Positions 1 through 9,977 of a DNA stretch of 64,000 bases are shown piece after piece (position 1 is the first letter of the stretch; every line of letters starts with the position of its first letter). Under the pieces are notes generated by a model. The model was given only the letters and a program-made list of their open reading frames with translations. It was not told the DNA's origin and ran no database searches. Both the position numbers and the translations under genes were made by a program. Source of the stretch: Gracilaria vermiculophylla (taxonomy: Eukaryota; Rhodophyta; Florideophyceae; Gracilariales; Gracilariaceae); the NCBI GenBank assembly GCA_019155205.2, contig JAHNZQ020000016.1, positions 589,527 to 653,526 of the forward strand. Direction: 5' to 3'.

Positions 1-1016
1 AAGCCGTGGAAGTACAGCTGTAGTCCGACGCCACTGGTGGTGAAGACTCGCAAGAGCGGCATTGGTATCGGTTCGGAGCAGCGAGGCGTACGTTCGCAGC
101 TTTGATTGTTGTCAGAATCGGGAAGCGCGGATGCGGCCGTCATTGCTTGACCTGGGTGATTGCGCTGGTGGAACGGGTTGCGTGAATGACATGGAACGAG
201 CGCAATGGGTCTCGGGACCGGGTCGAAGCAATCACGAGGGGTGATGGCAGCGGGTGCCGACGATGGGGGGACGGAGGGCGCGATGGGCGCGACATGGATC
301 ATTGATGTAACGATTATCATGTTGGCGGAGGCGGACTCGCGAATGCGATGACGACGCACATCACGCCGCTCGCGGAGACCGCGGCGGCGTCCAGGCCAGC
401 GACGGCATCGAAGGCGGCGACGGCGCAGTGGCCGGCGATGGCGAAGAGGCCGGTGACGGCGAAGAGGCAGGTGACGACGAAGAGGCAGGCGACGGCGCTC
501 AGTGCGGCAACGGCACTGGGTACGACGGTGCGCCGGGAGTGGCGACGGTTCGCGAGCTGCTCGCGGGCGTCTCGCGGGCGGCATGGGCGCATCCGAAGGT
601 GAGCGCGGCAGGCGCACGCGGCGGGCGCACGCGGCGGGCGCACGCGGCAGGTGCATGCGGCGGGCGCACGTGGCGGACACGGCGGACGCGGCGGCCAACC
701 GGCGCGTGCCACATCAGCGCGCGCGCCACATCGATGAGCGCCACGTGGCGGCGCGGCGGCGCGCGCCAGCGCGCGCCTGCTGACGTGAGCGCGCCGCCTC
801 CGTGCCACCCGCGCGCGTTGTGGCGGCGCCGCGCACTGCGCGCTGCCGCGCGCGGTGTCGCCGCCCATAGCGCTCCGCCACCTCCCGCGCGTTTATAGCG
901 CCGCCCCCCCCCCTCCGCCGCCTCCGCACCGTGGCGCGCCATTCGCCGTGCTGCCACCCCTCGCGTAGCACCTTCCCCCTTGCGCGCCGCACCCCCGCCC
1001 CTCACCGCCCACCGCC
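1..1016. repeat. GC-rich low-complexity region with degenerate tandem repeats
   Basis: No convincing gene is seen here. Positions about 425-500 hold 15-18 bp imperfect repeats of a GGCGA-AGAGGC type unit. Positions about 600-690 hold imperfect 12-bp repeats of GGCGCACGCGGC. A run of cytosines starts near 904, and the sequence becomes strongly C-rich towards 1016. Long open frames occur on both strands, as expected in such GC-rich DNA, and I do not treat them as genes. Confidence 0.6.
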
Positions 1017-2585
1017 ATGCGCGCGCCGCCTCCCTTCTCGTGGCGGCGCCTCCGCCCTTCTTCCCCCGCCGACGCCCACTCTGTCTCCTCCGAGTCCTCT
1101 TCCATCCCCTACCACGCCACCCCCATCGCCCACCTCTCCACCCCCACAGCCTCCGTCCGAGATCCCCCCTCCACCCCCGCGCGCTCCCTCTCTCAACCCT
1201 CCCACTCCTTGCTCCACGCCCCCCACCTCCCCCCCGACCCCCCCGCCCCCCGCCCTTCCGCCAACTCGGCTCGTTCTGACTCGTTTCCCCCCCAGCGCTT
1301 GCACGCTTTCGAGCCGTACCACCCCCTGTCGCCGCCCGAATCGCGTTGCCAGTCTAGCGCCGTCACCGTCTCCCCTCCGCCCTCCTTAGACCTGGCGTCC
1401 CCCCCCTCCCCTCCCGCGTCGCAGCCGCCGTCGCCGCGCTGGCGGAAACCGCCCACCTTCCGTCGCAGGCACCACATGCGCCCGCAGCAATCCGCCCCCT
1501 CCGACCCCGTGTTCGGCGTCGAGCAGCAGCGGGAAGACCACCGGCCGCGCGAGGACGGCGAGCAGTTGCTGCTCAAGTTTCTGAGGTCGTCGCTCGGCCC
1601 GAGGGCGCACGGCATGGCCGTGCGGCTCGCCAACAAGACGCCGCTCACGTCGCAGTCCACGTTCCGCTACCACGTTTCGCAGGGCTCCGAGGACGAGGAC
1701 ATGGACATGCTGCGCGCGCAGCTCACGTCCGGCAGGCTGCTGTCCGACGGAATGCGCTTTGCGGCCACGGCGTGGGCCAATCTGCTGCTCGGCGACAGGT
1801 TTCAAGTGGGCGGCTCGCGCCAGAAGCACGAGCTGGTGTACCGCCGCTCCACGTGCACCTGTATTATCTGTAGAGTTCGAGTGAATAACGCGCCGGATGC
1901 GCGGCGGTCGGCGTCGCTGAGTGACGACGCGTCCAACATGAGCGTGCCCGCGGCCGTGGCCAGGACGCCCAGTCACTCGGCCATGGCCAACTTTGTGGTG
2001 CGCTTTAGCCTGCCGGACAGGGAGTTGCTGAGCGTGATCGGGGCGTCGTCGTCGGCCAAGGAGCTGGAGATTGGGACTGTAGTGCGGTTAAACTACCGCG
2101 CTTCGGCAAAGCTCAAGCTCACCGACGACGTGAGGGAGCTGTTGGGCCACCTTGCGTACACCGGCCCCATTTCGCACGAGGATATGTACAGAAAGGTGAC
2201 GACGATCGGCGTGCATTACTATTTGTATAACAAGGGCAAGAAGGAGCGCAAGGTGTACATTCAAGGAGAGCTGGTGCGTTTGCCCATCAACGTCGGCATC
2301 ATCAAGCTCGGCACGCAGCCGATGTACATGCCGGACCTGGGGGCGACTTTCTGCTTGCACCGCAAGCAGATCATGTCGATATACGTGGGCGAGATTGTGC
2401 TGGAGGGCAACGCCGTGGGGTCGTTCATCAAGACGGGCATTCACTACTACATTGGGTTTGGAGAGGAAAGGGGCGTGTGCCCTGTGTACCCGAACAAGAC
2501 GCTGGGGAAGGCCAGAAAACTGGGCATCAACGAGTTGCTGCTGCATCACCACATGGTGGACGACCTGGAGGTGAAGTGTGTATAA
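1017..2585 (+). CDS. hypothetical protein, unrecognised, 522 codons
   Basis: The product is not recognised. The ATG at 1017 opens a Pro/Ser-rich low-complexity leader of about 150 residues encoded by C-rich DNA. An in-frame ATG at 1476 (residue 154) is an equally plausible start and would skip that leader. From about residue 180 the composition is that of a globular protein. It has a Cys cluster (CTCIICR, near residue 281) and two related motifs towards the C-terminus, GVHYYLY and GIHYYIGF, about 90 residues apart, which may mark an internal duplication. I see no signal peptide, membrane helix or known catalytic motif. The ORF sits between repeat-rich DNA and a transposon remnant, so it could be a host orphan or a gene from an unrecognised element. 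That it codes is likely from its length and composition; its function is unknown. Confidence 0.6.
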   Translation: MRAPPPFSWRRLRPSSPADAHSVSSESSSIPYHATPIAHLSTPTASVRDPPSTPARSLSQPSHSLLHAPHLPPDPPAPRPSANSARSDSFPPQRLHAFEPYHPLSPPESRCQSSAVTVSPPPSLDLASPPSPPASQPPSPRWRKPPTFRRRHHMRPQQSAPSDPVFGVEQQREDHRPREDGEQLLLKFLRSSLGPRAHGMAVRLANKTPLTSQSTFRYHVSQGSEDEDMDMLRAQLTSGRLLSDGMRFAATAWANLLLGDRFQVGGSRQKHELVYRRSTCTCIICRVRVNNAPDARRSASLSDDASNMSVPAAVARTPSHSAMANFVVRFSLPDRELLSVIGASSSAKELEIGTVVRLNYRASAKLKLTDDVRELLGHLAYTGPISHEDMYRKVTTIGVHYYLYNKGKKERKVYIQGELVRLPINVGIIKLGTQPMYMPDLGATFCLHRKQIMSIYVGEIVLEGNAVGSFIKTGIHYYIGFGEERGVCPVYPNKTLGKARKLGINELLLHHHMVDDLEVKCV

Positions 2586-4008
2586 TGTTTGTTTGGTTTG
2601 TTTTTGATTTGGGCGTTGCTCGCGTGTGCGTGGTGCGGCGCGCCTGCGTGGTGCGGCGCGCCTGCGGCACTGGCGCTGCGGCGCACTGCGTGACGCGTGC
2701 GTGCGGGCGTCGGGGCGATGGTGCAGGGCGGCCGGCGGTGCCGCCGCCTCGCCGCGGCTCGAAGGCGACTGCGGTGGCGCCGGCGGTGAAGGGGCGCCAG
2801 CGATCGGCGCGTTGTATCATTTTGTACATATACAGATTATCGGTAGAATGCGCGGCCGTCGCTTGGGCGCGGAGCCGTGCATCGTCGACGAGCGAGTCGA
2901 CCGGCTGCGCGCGCCGCCGCCATGGGCGCGCTGCGCGGCGCGGCAAGCCGCAATCTGCGCTGCAGACGGCGTAGTAAACCTCGACTGCACGCGTCACTGT
3001 CTTCTCGGACGGCGGCGGACGCCGCCGCCGGCGCGCTGCCGCGGAACGTGCTCCGCCTTACGTGCGCTCTTATTGAAACACTCGCTGTTTTGCCATGTGG
3101 CTGGCGACTCGCCCGCGCCGCCACGGTTACAGCCCGTTGACCTCTGCCGAGGCGAGCGCCAGGAGGATGCGACACGTTTCCGCACAGCTGTCCAGAGCGC
3201 ACAGTGCGCTGTCCTCTGGCTTGCACCATGGAAATATTTGCACGACCGTTCCCGGCGAATGCCCAACTCGTCGGCGGTCATGGCGTGCACGAAACTACTG
3301 AACGTGCGCCAAAATGTCATGAGACAGGTGCCCGAAAAGCTCATACTGTGAGAATGACCGACATGTTGCAATTATAAACTGTCTTGCACAACACTTTGCG
3401 CTCTCAAAAAGAGCTGGAATCTTCCAACGTAGTCCTGCTTAACGTAGTTACTGAATCTAATAACTGTATAAAAAAGATGCAAAGACAGTGAAATTCTATA
3501 CTGCCGTTCACATTTCATTTAAAAAGCGCACCATTTTTAAAGACATTTTATACAGGTAGTTTCCTCCATTCACAAATTGTGCCATTCACATATTTAAGGA
3601 ACAGTCGTATATAGGTTTACACAATTTTGTGCTTGCACCTGAAAAGATTAAAGACAAATTAGAGCGGACATAGGAGCTGTTATACTGGGTCAAACTTGAA
3701 AACCCAATTTAAGCAAGACCCGATTATGCCAATAAAGAGTCGAATCAAATTTAATCACCCCTCCAAAGCCACGAAAAAGTCACACAGAATCCAAGGGGAT
3801 AGGAGTGGTGGTTGTTTGTATTCAAGTCCCGCAAATTGCATTTCTTTCAATGATGAGCATGACTGCAATTCTCATGATCCTTCTCCTTCAACAACGCTGC
3901 CGACGAGCTGCACTTCCATTCAGAGAGCGATTATCGCCTCAAGGTGTGCGCAGACGTGTCCGACGCATCAGTCGCAGAGAACTTCTATAGCCTTCAGATC
4001 GCTCTTTC
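2586..4008. other. intergenic region with no supported gene
   Basis: GC-rich to about 3350, then AT-rich. A 241-codon ORF at 2626-3351 has the Arg/Ala/Cys-rich composition of GC-biased non-coding DNA and is not called. Positions about 3222-3262 resemble 20976-21020: both carry GCACCATG followed by TTGCACGACCGTT and a GGC-rich continuation. This suggests a short dispersed repeat. Confidence 0.5.
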
Positions 4009-4680
4009 ATGCAGCTCTATAGGGCTACCTGTGACCAATCTCTCATTACTTTAACAAGATTTGATCACCAAAGCTATCTGCACATACTGAAACCATTCAG
4101 CTTAGAGTATGATCGATATTCCTCGTACTCAGTGAATGGCCGTGTACGCCTTATGCCACAGCGCGAAGATCGTCGAGGTCGACCGCCTTCGCTTTCAGCA
4201 CTTCAGGCTCTACGGCTCGTGCTGGCATGGCATAGAACAAAAAGGATCGACTATGACGCTTTGCATGATTTCTGGCATCACTGCTTCAGTATGCTCACTG
4301 TTCATACGTTTTGCCAGGCGAATATTGCTAATGGTTCTCAGTAGTGAGGAAAGGGCACAAGTTTGCATGCCGTTGGAAGCAGAGGTTCGAGAGTATATGA
4401 AGTCGTTCTTTGACAAATACTACTCTTTAAAAGATGTCTACGCAGTTGTTGACGGCCTTAAGAACTGACTGGAGCAGGCAGGAGATTGTGTTACACAAAA
4501 TCGATTTTACAACGGCTGGACGCATGATCACTATGTTACAAACGTCTTAGTATTTGCACCAAGCGTATTGATTATTTCTTGCGCATTAACGCCACTGGGA
4601 GCATGCATGATTCAATTGTATCAGAATGGGGTGGGGTTTACGAAAAACTGGAATCAGCATTCAACAAATACGGAGGTAAG
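4009..4680 (+). pseudogene. PIF/Harbinger-type (DDE_Tnp_4) transposase remnant, frameshifted, cut by LTR
   Basis: Three reading frames in succession give a conserved DDE_Tnp_4-type transposase. Frame one carries RRGRPPSLSALQAL (about 4172-4215). A frameshift near 4240 leads into a second frame ending with a DAYAVVDGLK-like stretch near 4430-4465, whose DG context matches the first catalytic Asp of this family. After a stop it continues with QNRFYNGWTHDHYVTN. A second shift near 4575 gives GSMHDSIVSEWGGVYEKL, the hallmark GSxHDS block. The sequence ends at GGK where the LTR starting at 4681 interrupts it. The family assignment rests on these motifs. The copy is non-functional, with at least two frameshifts, a stop and no 3' end. 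Confidence 0.85.
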
Positions 4681-5233
4681 TGTAGTACAGTGGCTCCTAC
4701 GGAAATAGGGTGGTTTGGCCTTAAGTTATAATACTCCTAAGGAGGGCTCGTATTTTATTAGCTGGGCCAAGTGATGCATAATCTCGCCCGCGTGCGCTAC
4801 AGTATCCTTGAGGCACGGTAGATTTACTATTTATTTTAGATAATTTATGCAGGTAATTAGTACAGTAGCGAGACCTGCCGAGGCGGGCTCCCGGCTTGAT
4901 ACTTAATCTGCCGGTTGAGCTCCACCTCTGCGGAAGTAAAGACAAGCACCCTTGAGTCTTCTTCTACTTTTCCGGTTGGAGTCTCTTGTCGATCTACGCA
5001 GGTTTCTAAGCCGCCGATCCCCAGGTCGCCTCATAGCAGCGCCTGTAGGAGCATTTTCCGCCCAGTGAACCTCCCCCTCCGCTTGGTGTTTGCGGATCTC
5101 CTTTAAGAATTCCCCCGGCTCGCGACAGCGGATACCGGAGACCACCTTTAGGAATACGCGCCTTTGGAGTCACTAAAAACTCCTAACGGACGTTGTGCTT
5201 TACTACCTCGACAGAAGGGCTGACAGTACCACA
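4681..5233 (+). repeat. LTR copy A (553 bp)
   Basis: The copy starts TGTAGTACAGTGG and ends CAGTACCACA, so its first eight and last eight bases form an imperfect inverted repeat. The whole sequence is similar to 20327-20879 in the same orientation and to 8316-8871 and 13171-13724 in the opposite orientation. Its left end interrupts the Harbinger transposase. Two bases after its right end comes TGGTCTCCCGACTTAG, a possible tRNA primer-binding site beginning TGG. With the gag-like ORF at 5390 this supports copy A being a 5' LTR read on the plus strand. No target duplication could be paired because the right end of its element is not identifiable. Confidence 0.85.
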
Positions 5234-5235
5234 AC

Positions 5236-5253
5236 TGGTCTCCCGACTTAGAA
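5236..5253 (+). other. possible retrotransposon primer-binding site
   Basis: The stretch beginning TGGTCTCCCG two bases inside the LTR fits the complement of a tRNA 3' end (…CCA). I cannot name the tRNA. The position is right for a Ty3-like element read on the plus strand, but the match to a real tRNA was not tested. Confidence 0.35.
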
Positions 5254-5389
5254 GGTCACAGTTTCTAAAGGATTCGCACAAGTCGCAGCAGAACAGTGTT
5301 TCTAGTTTGCAACGACTAACCCCCAACAGTGGAATTCTTCCTTAAGGTGATCCCGGAGTGGAAGCAAATCACCTCCGACCTACTCCTCT

Positions 5390-6402
5390 ATGAACCCCTC
5401 AGAACATCCCATGGAAACCCCCCTACAGGATCCTCACGCCACCGGCTCCGTCGGTGGGCGCAGCACGCGCAGCGCTCCCCAGGAGATGGCCGCCACCCTG
5501 GAGGACCCTGAAAGTCTCCTTCGGAATCCTGTCTCCTCTGTGGAGCGTTTCAGGAATCGCCTTAGGAGAATGCATGATCAGAGGCAAGCGGAATCCCCCG
5601 CAGCACCTCTGGAGGACGCCGACGTGGAGGTTGAAGAACCGCACACGGCATCGCAGGCGCCACCTGAGGAGCTGCAGGGACGGGAACAACCGGAGGCTAA
5701 CACCCTCTTGGAGTCCCTGGCCCCGCGCCTTACGGATTGGCTCTCACAGGAGCTGGTCGAAAGAATTCCTGCAGGTGTTGAAGCCCGCTTCGGCGCGCGC
5801 CGCCACGCCCTTGTGAAGGACATCGCATCGGAGAGCGCTCACTGTGCTGTGGATGCTTTGCTGGATTCCGACCCCTTCCTTGAGGTGATCTCAGATGTTA
5901 TCCGTGCGGAGGTTCGCTCCCAAACCGCGCAGCTGCTCCCCGCATCGGCGTTTCAAAGTTATACATCCGTACAGGAGAGATTCCCTCTGTCAACACCTAA
6001 GGTGACCCCGGGCAGAGAAGGAAAGAATACTGCCGCCCCCTACGCCAGAGGAGGAAAGGATGCTGCCGTAGGGAAACGGGACCACCTCAGGAATCTTGCT
6101 ATGCACCGTCTGGACCTGACGCCCCGCGGTGGAGGACAGGGTACCGGTCGCGACAAAGTCCACCTAAGGAGAGAAGGACAGGATACTCCTCGGGTGAATC
6201 GCGATATCGGGGGTATCGTCAGCAACTTAGATCACCTCAAGGAAAGAAAAAGAAAGAAACGGAGGGAGAAAAGACGAAAGCGAGACACCGATTCGGAGGG
6301 AAGCTCAGACTCCGAATCCGTAAACAGCTCCAGCTCGGAGGACAGTACACCTCCCAAGGAGAAGAGCAGAAGGGTCAGGAAGGTCGTCCCGCTTAACGAC
6401 CT
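5390..6402 (+). CDS. gag-like protein of LTR element, truncated by assembly gap
   Basis: An ATG-started open frame of 337 codons runs into the 100-N gap without a stop. The N-terminal ~80 residues are acidic and Pro-rich. A helical central part follows (about residues 100-195). The C-terminal half is charged and repetitive, with recurring G-K/R-x-G and K-D-x motifs, then a KRKKRREKRRKR basic patch at about residue 283 and a Ser/Asp/Glu run. The placement 157 bp inside LTR A on the same strand, and the basic nucleic-acid-binding tail, suggest a capsid (gag) gene. No zinc knuckle (CxxC…H…C) is visible before the gap. The gag identity is inferred from context; the frame is intact, unlike the neighbouring elements. 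Confidence 0.5.
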
Positions 6403-6502
6403 NNNNNNNNNNNNNNNNNNNNNNNNNNNNNNNNNNNNNNNNNNNNNNNNNNNNNNNNNNNNNNNNNNNNNNNNNNNNNNNNNNNNNNNNNNNNNNNNNN
6501 NN
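6403..6502. other. assembly gap (100 N)
   Basis: Exactly 100 Ns, probably a scaffold gap of unknown true length. The plus-strand gag-like frame enters from the left and a minus-strand frame leaves on the right, so the two sides belong to different genes or elements. Confidence 0.98.
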
Positions 6503-7615
6503 ACCACAGGGTACCCCAATGGCAACTAAAACCGTCATCATCTCCATGAATTGCGTGTGTCTTTCTGATTCTTCGCGCCCGCGCTCAGGCTCTTGTTTTC
6601 TCTCCTCCAAACGCTGTACTCGAGCCGCATTTCTTTCCTTTTCTCTCACCCGAGCATCTTCTTCCCATCGTTGTTGATATTGCATTAACATGAGCTTGAT
6701 CACTGATGTTAGATCATCCTCCGTGATTTGTGATCGAGTTGCACGATGGTTGACAAGTGGGCGAATGATTGGTAAGTCGCTTCGCTGGGCAGGTGATGGG
6801 CCTTTTCTGCCAGGAGGGCTTTCACTTTCTGTCTCACTTCTGGATACGTTTGGAACTGTAGGATCTGATATGTCAGGTAGTATGGTACGAAGAAGTGCAT
6901 CCTCCTGTTCGGTATCCTCAATTTCAGCGAGTTCTGTCACCTTATAATGGAGCCTCTTCGCTTTCTTGACGTCATCCAGGATGTGAGGATCTCCAGTAGG
7001 CATTTTCTTTCGATACAGGGTCGCGAACTTCTTCTTCAGGCTTTCTGAATTTCGTTGTCTATCAGAAAATGCTTTACCATGCTTTTGTGCTAATAGCTCC
7101 CACTCATCTCTGCAGAGTGGTTGCAGCTGCTCGATGAGCTCCAGCATATGGTCTGTTTCTTGATGGGAGAAGCCGCATCCGCGCTTAGGTACACTTGGTT
7201 TTCCACCCTTCCCGCGAGTCGTCTTCGCTATTCGGGACGGTGTTGCAATCTTTGGAGTTGGTGATTGGCTCCGTGCAGGCGACAGCGACTAAAAACCGCC
7301 CTGGAAGCCTGCAGTTGGTGGAGTGGCTACAGCACTGGGCGTCGAGTTCAGAGTCGGAACCCCTCCCAAAGGAGCGGTCTCAGTTTCGTTATGATTTGCG
7401 GGGACAGCGTCACTTGAACGGACTTGTGGACGTGAACGCTCAAAAGGCACAAGAGTTTCGGCGAAGTGAATTTGAGAGTCGGGTGTCGGTGAAAGGTTTT
7501 TCTGCGTTGTGTGGAGAGTTGTACTTGTGGTAAGGGGACATCTTGCAGGTTGATGGTCTTCTATTGAACGTGATATGTTTGCCACATACCGTTTTGAGGT
7601 ATGGACGGCTGACAT
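6503..7615 (-). pseudogene. transposon-type DNA-binding protein (Myb-like, DUF6818-like) with an in-frame TAG
   Basis: Reading leftwards, the frame from 7615 encodes a Ser/Thr/Pro-rich leader, meets a TAG at 7289-7291, and continues in the same frame with a Pro/Arg-rich linker, then RGCGFSHQETDHMLELIEQL and DEWELLAQKHGKAFSDRQR, followed by a KKKFATLYRKKMPTGDP block and a Glu/Arg-rich coiled coil up to the N gap. The block spacing (DEW…R…L..KF..LY..K.PTG) resembles the DUF6818/Myb-like domain of repeat-family proteins in oomycetes. That identification is from memory. Coding sense clearly extends upstream of the first ATG at 7147, so the TAG lies inside the original gene. It is either a broken copy or a gene whose TAG is removed by an intron I cannot see. 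The far end is lost in the gap. Confidence 0.6.
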
Positions 7616-8315
7616 GGGTTGAGTTTAAGAGGAGGGGCGTTGCTGAGGCGAGCAGCATCGTGCATTGCGCGGGCTTTTGGAGCGGTTTGTCTGCGCATTT
7701 TGGCGCGAAGAGTGCTTTTCAAGTACCCTTTTCTTGCTCCGGTGGGGGGAGCTTTTCAGCCATAATCTGGTGTTTGGGTACACCCAAATGGGCATGATGA
7801 GCTGGATATGGGTGCACTCATAATGAGAAAAGGGTTTTCAGGTTTGACCCACTGTAGCTCTTTGACCATGCGCTTCAACCATTTGAGAACGCACTCAAAT
7901 CCTTCCGGTGCACGCTGTACCCCTTCCCAAGACAACTCGGCTCTTTGCAAAAAATCCATACTAGCTCATATAGCGGAGTCTTCTCACTAAGGTCCGCCCG
8001 TTTGCAAGATTTTGACTCAGGTGTGAAAGCTATGAAAGTCGGTTTTTTGCTTTTTTTTGCTTCTGATTCATCGTAATCGCATTATAGTTCTTTGAAAGAA
8101 ACCATTAAGCCACAGATTGGGCCTGATTGGGCAGCAAAGAAATGACCGACGCGTACCTTGAACAGTTCTCTCGTATCTGAGTATGACGGCTTTTACAATC
8201 CTATTTGGATCAGATTTAAATCTAGCATTTGTTATTCTTACTGGATTCGAACATTTTCGGTTCCAGTACATACTGCTCAAATTTTTACAGATCTACAAGT
8301 ATTATCTGCCGTGTT
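7616..8315. other. no supported gene
   Basis: A 67-codon minus-strand frame at 7756-7959 is open, but I recognise nothing in it. The rest is moderately AT-rich with no repeat shared with the neighbouring LTR family. It could be the upstream part of the element that carries the Myb-like gene. Confidence 0.4.
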
Positions 8316-8871
8316 TGTGGTACTGCCGGCCCTCCTTTTGAGGTAGTAAAGCACAACGTCCGTTAGGAGTTTTTGTTGACTCCAAAGGTTCGTGTTCCTA
8401 AAGGTGGTCTCCGGCAACCACTGTTGTGACCCGGGCGGAACCCTTAAAAGAGATCCGCAAACACCAAGCAAAGGGGGAGGTTCACTGGGCGGACAATGCT
8501 CCTACAGGCGCTGTTATGATGTGACCAGGGGATCGGCGGCTTAGAAACCTGAGGATGATCGATAAGAGTCTCCAATCGGAGAAGTAGATGAAGACTCAAG
8601 AGTGCTTGTCTTTACTTCCCCAAAGGTGGAGCTCAACAGACAGATTAAGTATCAAGCCGGAAGCCCGCCTCGGCAGGTCTCACTACTGTAGTAATTACCT
8701 GCAAAAATTAACTAAAATAAATAATAATGCTACCGTCCCTTACAGATACTCTAGCGCACGTGGGCAGAATTACGCACCACGTGGCTCAGTTAATAAAATA
8801 CGAGCCCTCATTAGGAATAATATGCCATAAGGCCACACCAACAATTTCGTTTTTGGATCCACTGTACTACA
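8316..8871 (-). repeat. LTR copy B (556 bp)
   Basis: Reverse complement of the copy A family. On the plus strand it starts TGTGGTACTG and ends CACTGTACTACA. It is immediately followed by region X (8872 onwards), which also adjoins copies C and D on the equivalent side. The bases next to the TGTAGTAC end, read in copy A orientation, are purine-rich in all three copies (for example GGAAAGGGGAT at C and GGAAAGGGAT at D), as expected of a polypurine tract upstream of a 3' LTR. Confidence 0.85.
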
Positions 8872-9977
8872 TAACCGCTTCCCTTAATTGCTCCACGTCT
8901 TCGAGGTGCATATTCCAATTCCTGGATCCCCGGGGTGGCTCCTATCGGTGTTGATGCACGTGCAGCCCCCGGTGGTGTGAGGCATTCTTTCCTTCAGGAG
9001 TTCCTCCATATGTTCATGCTCCTGCGCGGTCTACAGCTGGAGGCTCGTGTTTTATCCTTTTCGGTATTTGCGGGCCCTGCTCCTCCTTGCCTCAGCTGCA
9101 TCCCCTCCTTATCGGCGTATCTTATCGGTGCAACCGCGCCAGCTGGCGGCATGAGCTCCCGCGCGCTCCAGTTTGTCGTGCGGGGTGCAGGCGTGCGACC
9201 TCCGTGGCTGGAGCGTGAGTCAGCCCGGACTGGACACCAACTCCCTCAAGGAGCGTGACGCTCCGATTCCTTCGCGGGTCCCCCCTTTTGGGAGTTACCC
9301 ACTTCATCGCGCCCGTTCGTTCAATCTCTGTGAAGGTGCAAGTCTCATAATCCTCTCGTCTGCGCCCTCGTCAGACTCCACTGGATATGAACGTACGCCT
9401 CGCTATGGTGCTCCATACCTAGCCTGCTCCCGGCTACCCGGCTTCTCCGCGAGTTCCACGATGGGGGCTTGACGCGGCTCCCTCTCCGGTCGGGCGTATA
9501 ACCGCTGGCCGTTCCCCAAGTGGTGTTAGGTCACTCTCCTCAGGTGCTACCACGCGTTCGGTCGCCATCCTTCCGGCTTCCTACACCTTCGGCATGTCTT
9601 CTTCGACTCTGGCGTCTGCATCTCCATCGAATCCTGAGGTAAATCATACCTCGACCGGTGCACCTATCCGTCCAGGGGAGCAGTTCGGCAATCGCGCCGC
9701 GCGGGTCTTCGTCCCGTTCCTTGACAGGTGCGTGTGCCTCAAGTGCCCCGTGGATGATTACATTCACCATTTTGGCTCATACCTTTAGGCGATGCGATTT
9801 CGCGCCGTACCGGAGGTCGAAAGGAACGACCAGAAGCGGAACCGGGTAGATGCCTAGCGCGCGCACTGGCTCCAAACTGATGGAACGGCGCCGCAGGAGC
9901 GGGTTCTTAACGCACCGGGGACTGACAGGCCTTGCTCCACGGTCACAACCCTAACCAGGAAACTGGTCTCAACCGAC
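8872..9977 (+). repeat. region X beside LTR B, leading into pol
   Basis: The first ~170 bp match the sequence beside LTR C (13725-13890). The first ~300 bp match, inverted, the sequence beside LTR D. Shared landmarks are a TTCGAGGTGCAT box, a GATCC-CCGGGGTGG-TCCTATCGG box and a CAGG-GTTCCT box. Patchy similarity to the D copy seems to continue to about 9350. No convincing gag gene is visible: plus and minus frames of 60-107 codons are open but lack zinc knuckles. The pol frame opens at 9978, 1,662 bp from the outer LTR end, and the 610-codon ORF beside LTR D opens 1,647 bp from its outer end. Confidence 0.65.

Noticed and set aside
317..1005. Several long overlapping ORFs on both strands
   Set aside because: All are Arg/Ala/Pro-rich readings of one GC-rich repeat region with no domain; frames are open on several frames at once.
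2626..3351. 241-codon plus-strand ORF
   Set aside because: Composition shifts along its length, no motif is seen, and it overlaps equally open minus-strand frames and a dispersed repeat.
9594..9788. Possible gag zinc knuckle beside LTR B (RCVCLKC…H)
   Set aside because: Only one Cys pair and no following His-Cys spacing; cannot be told from chance.
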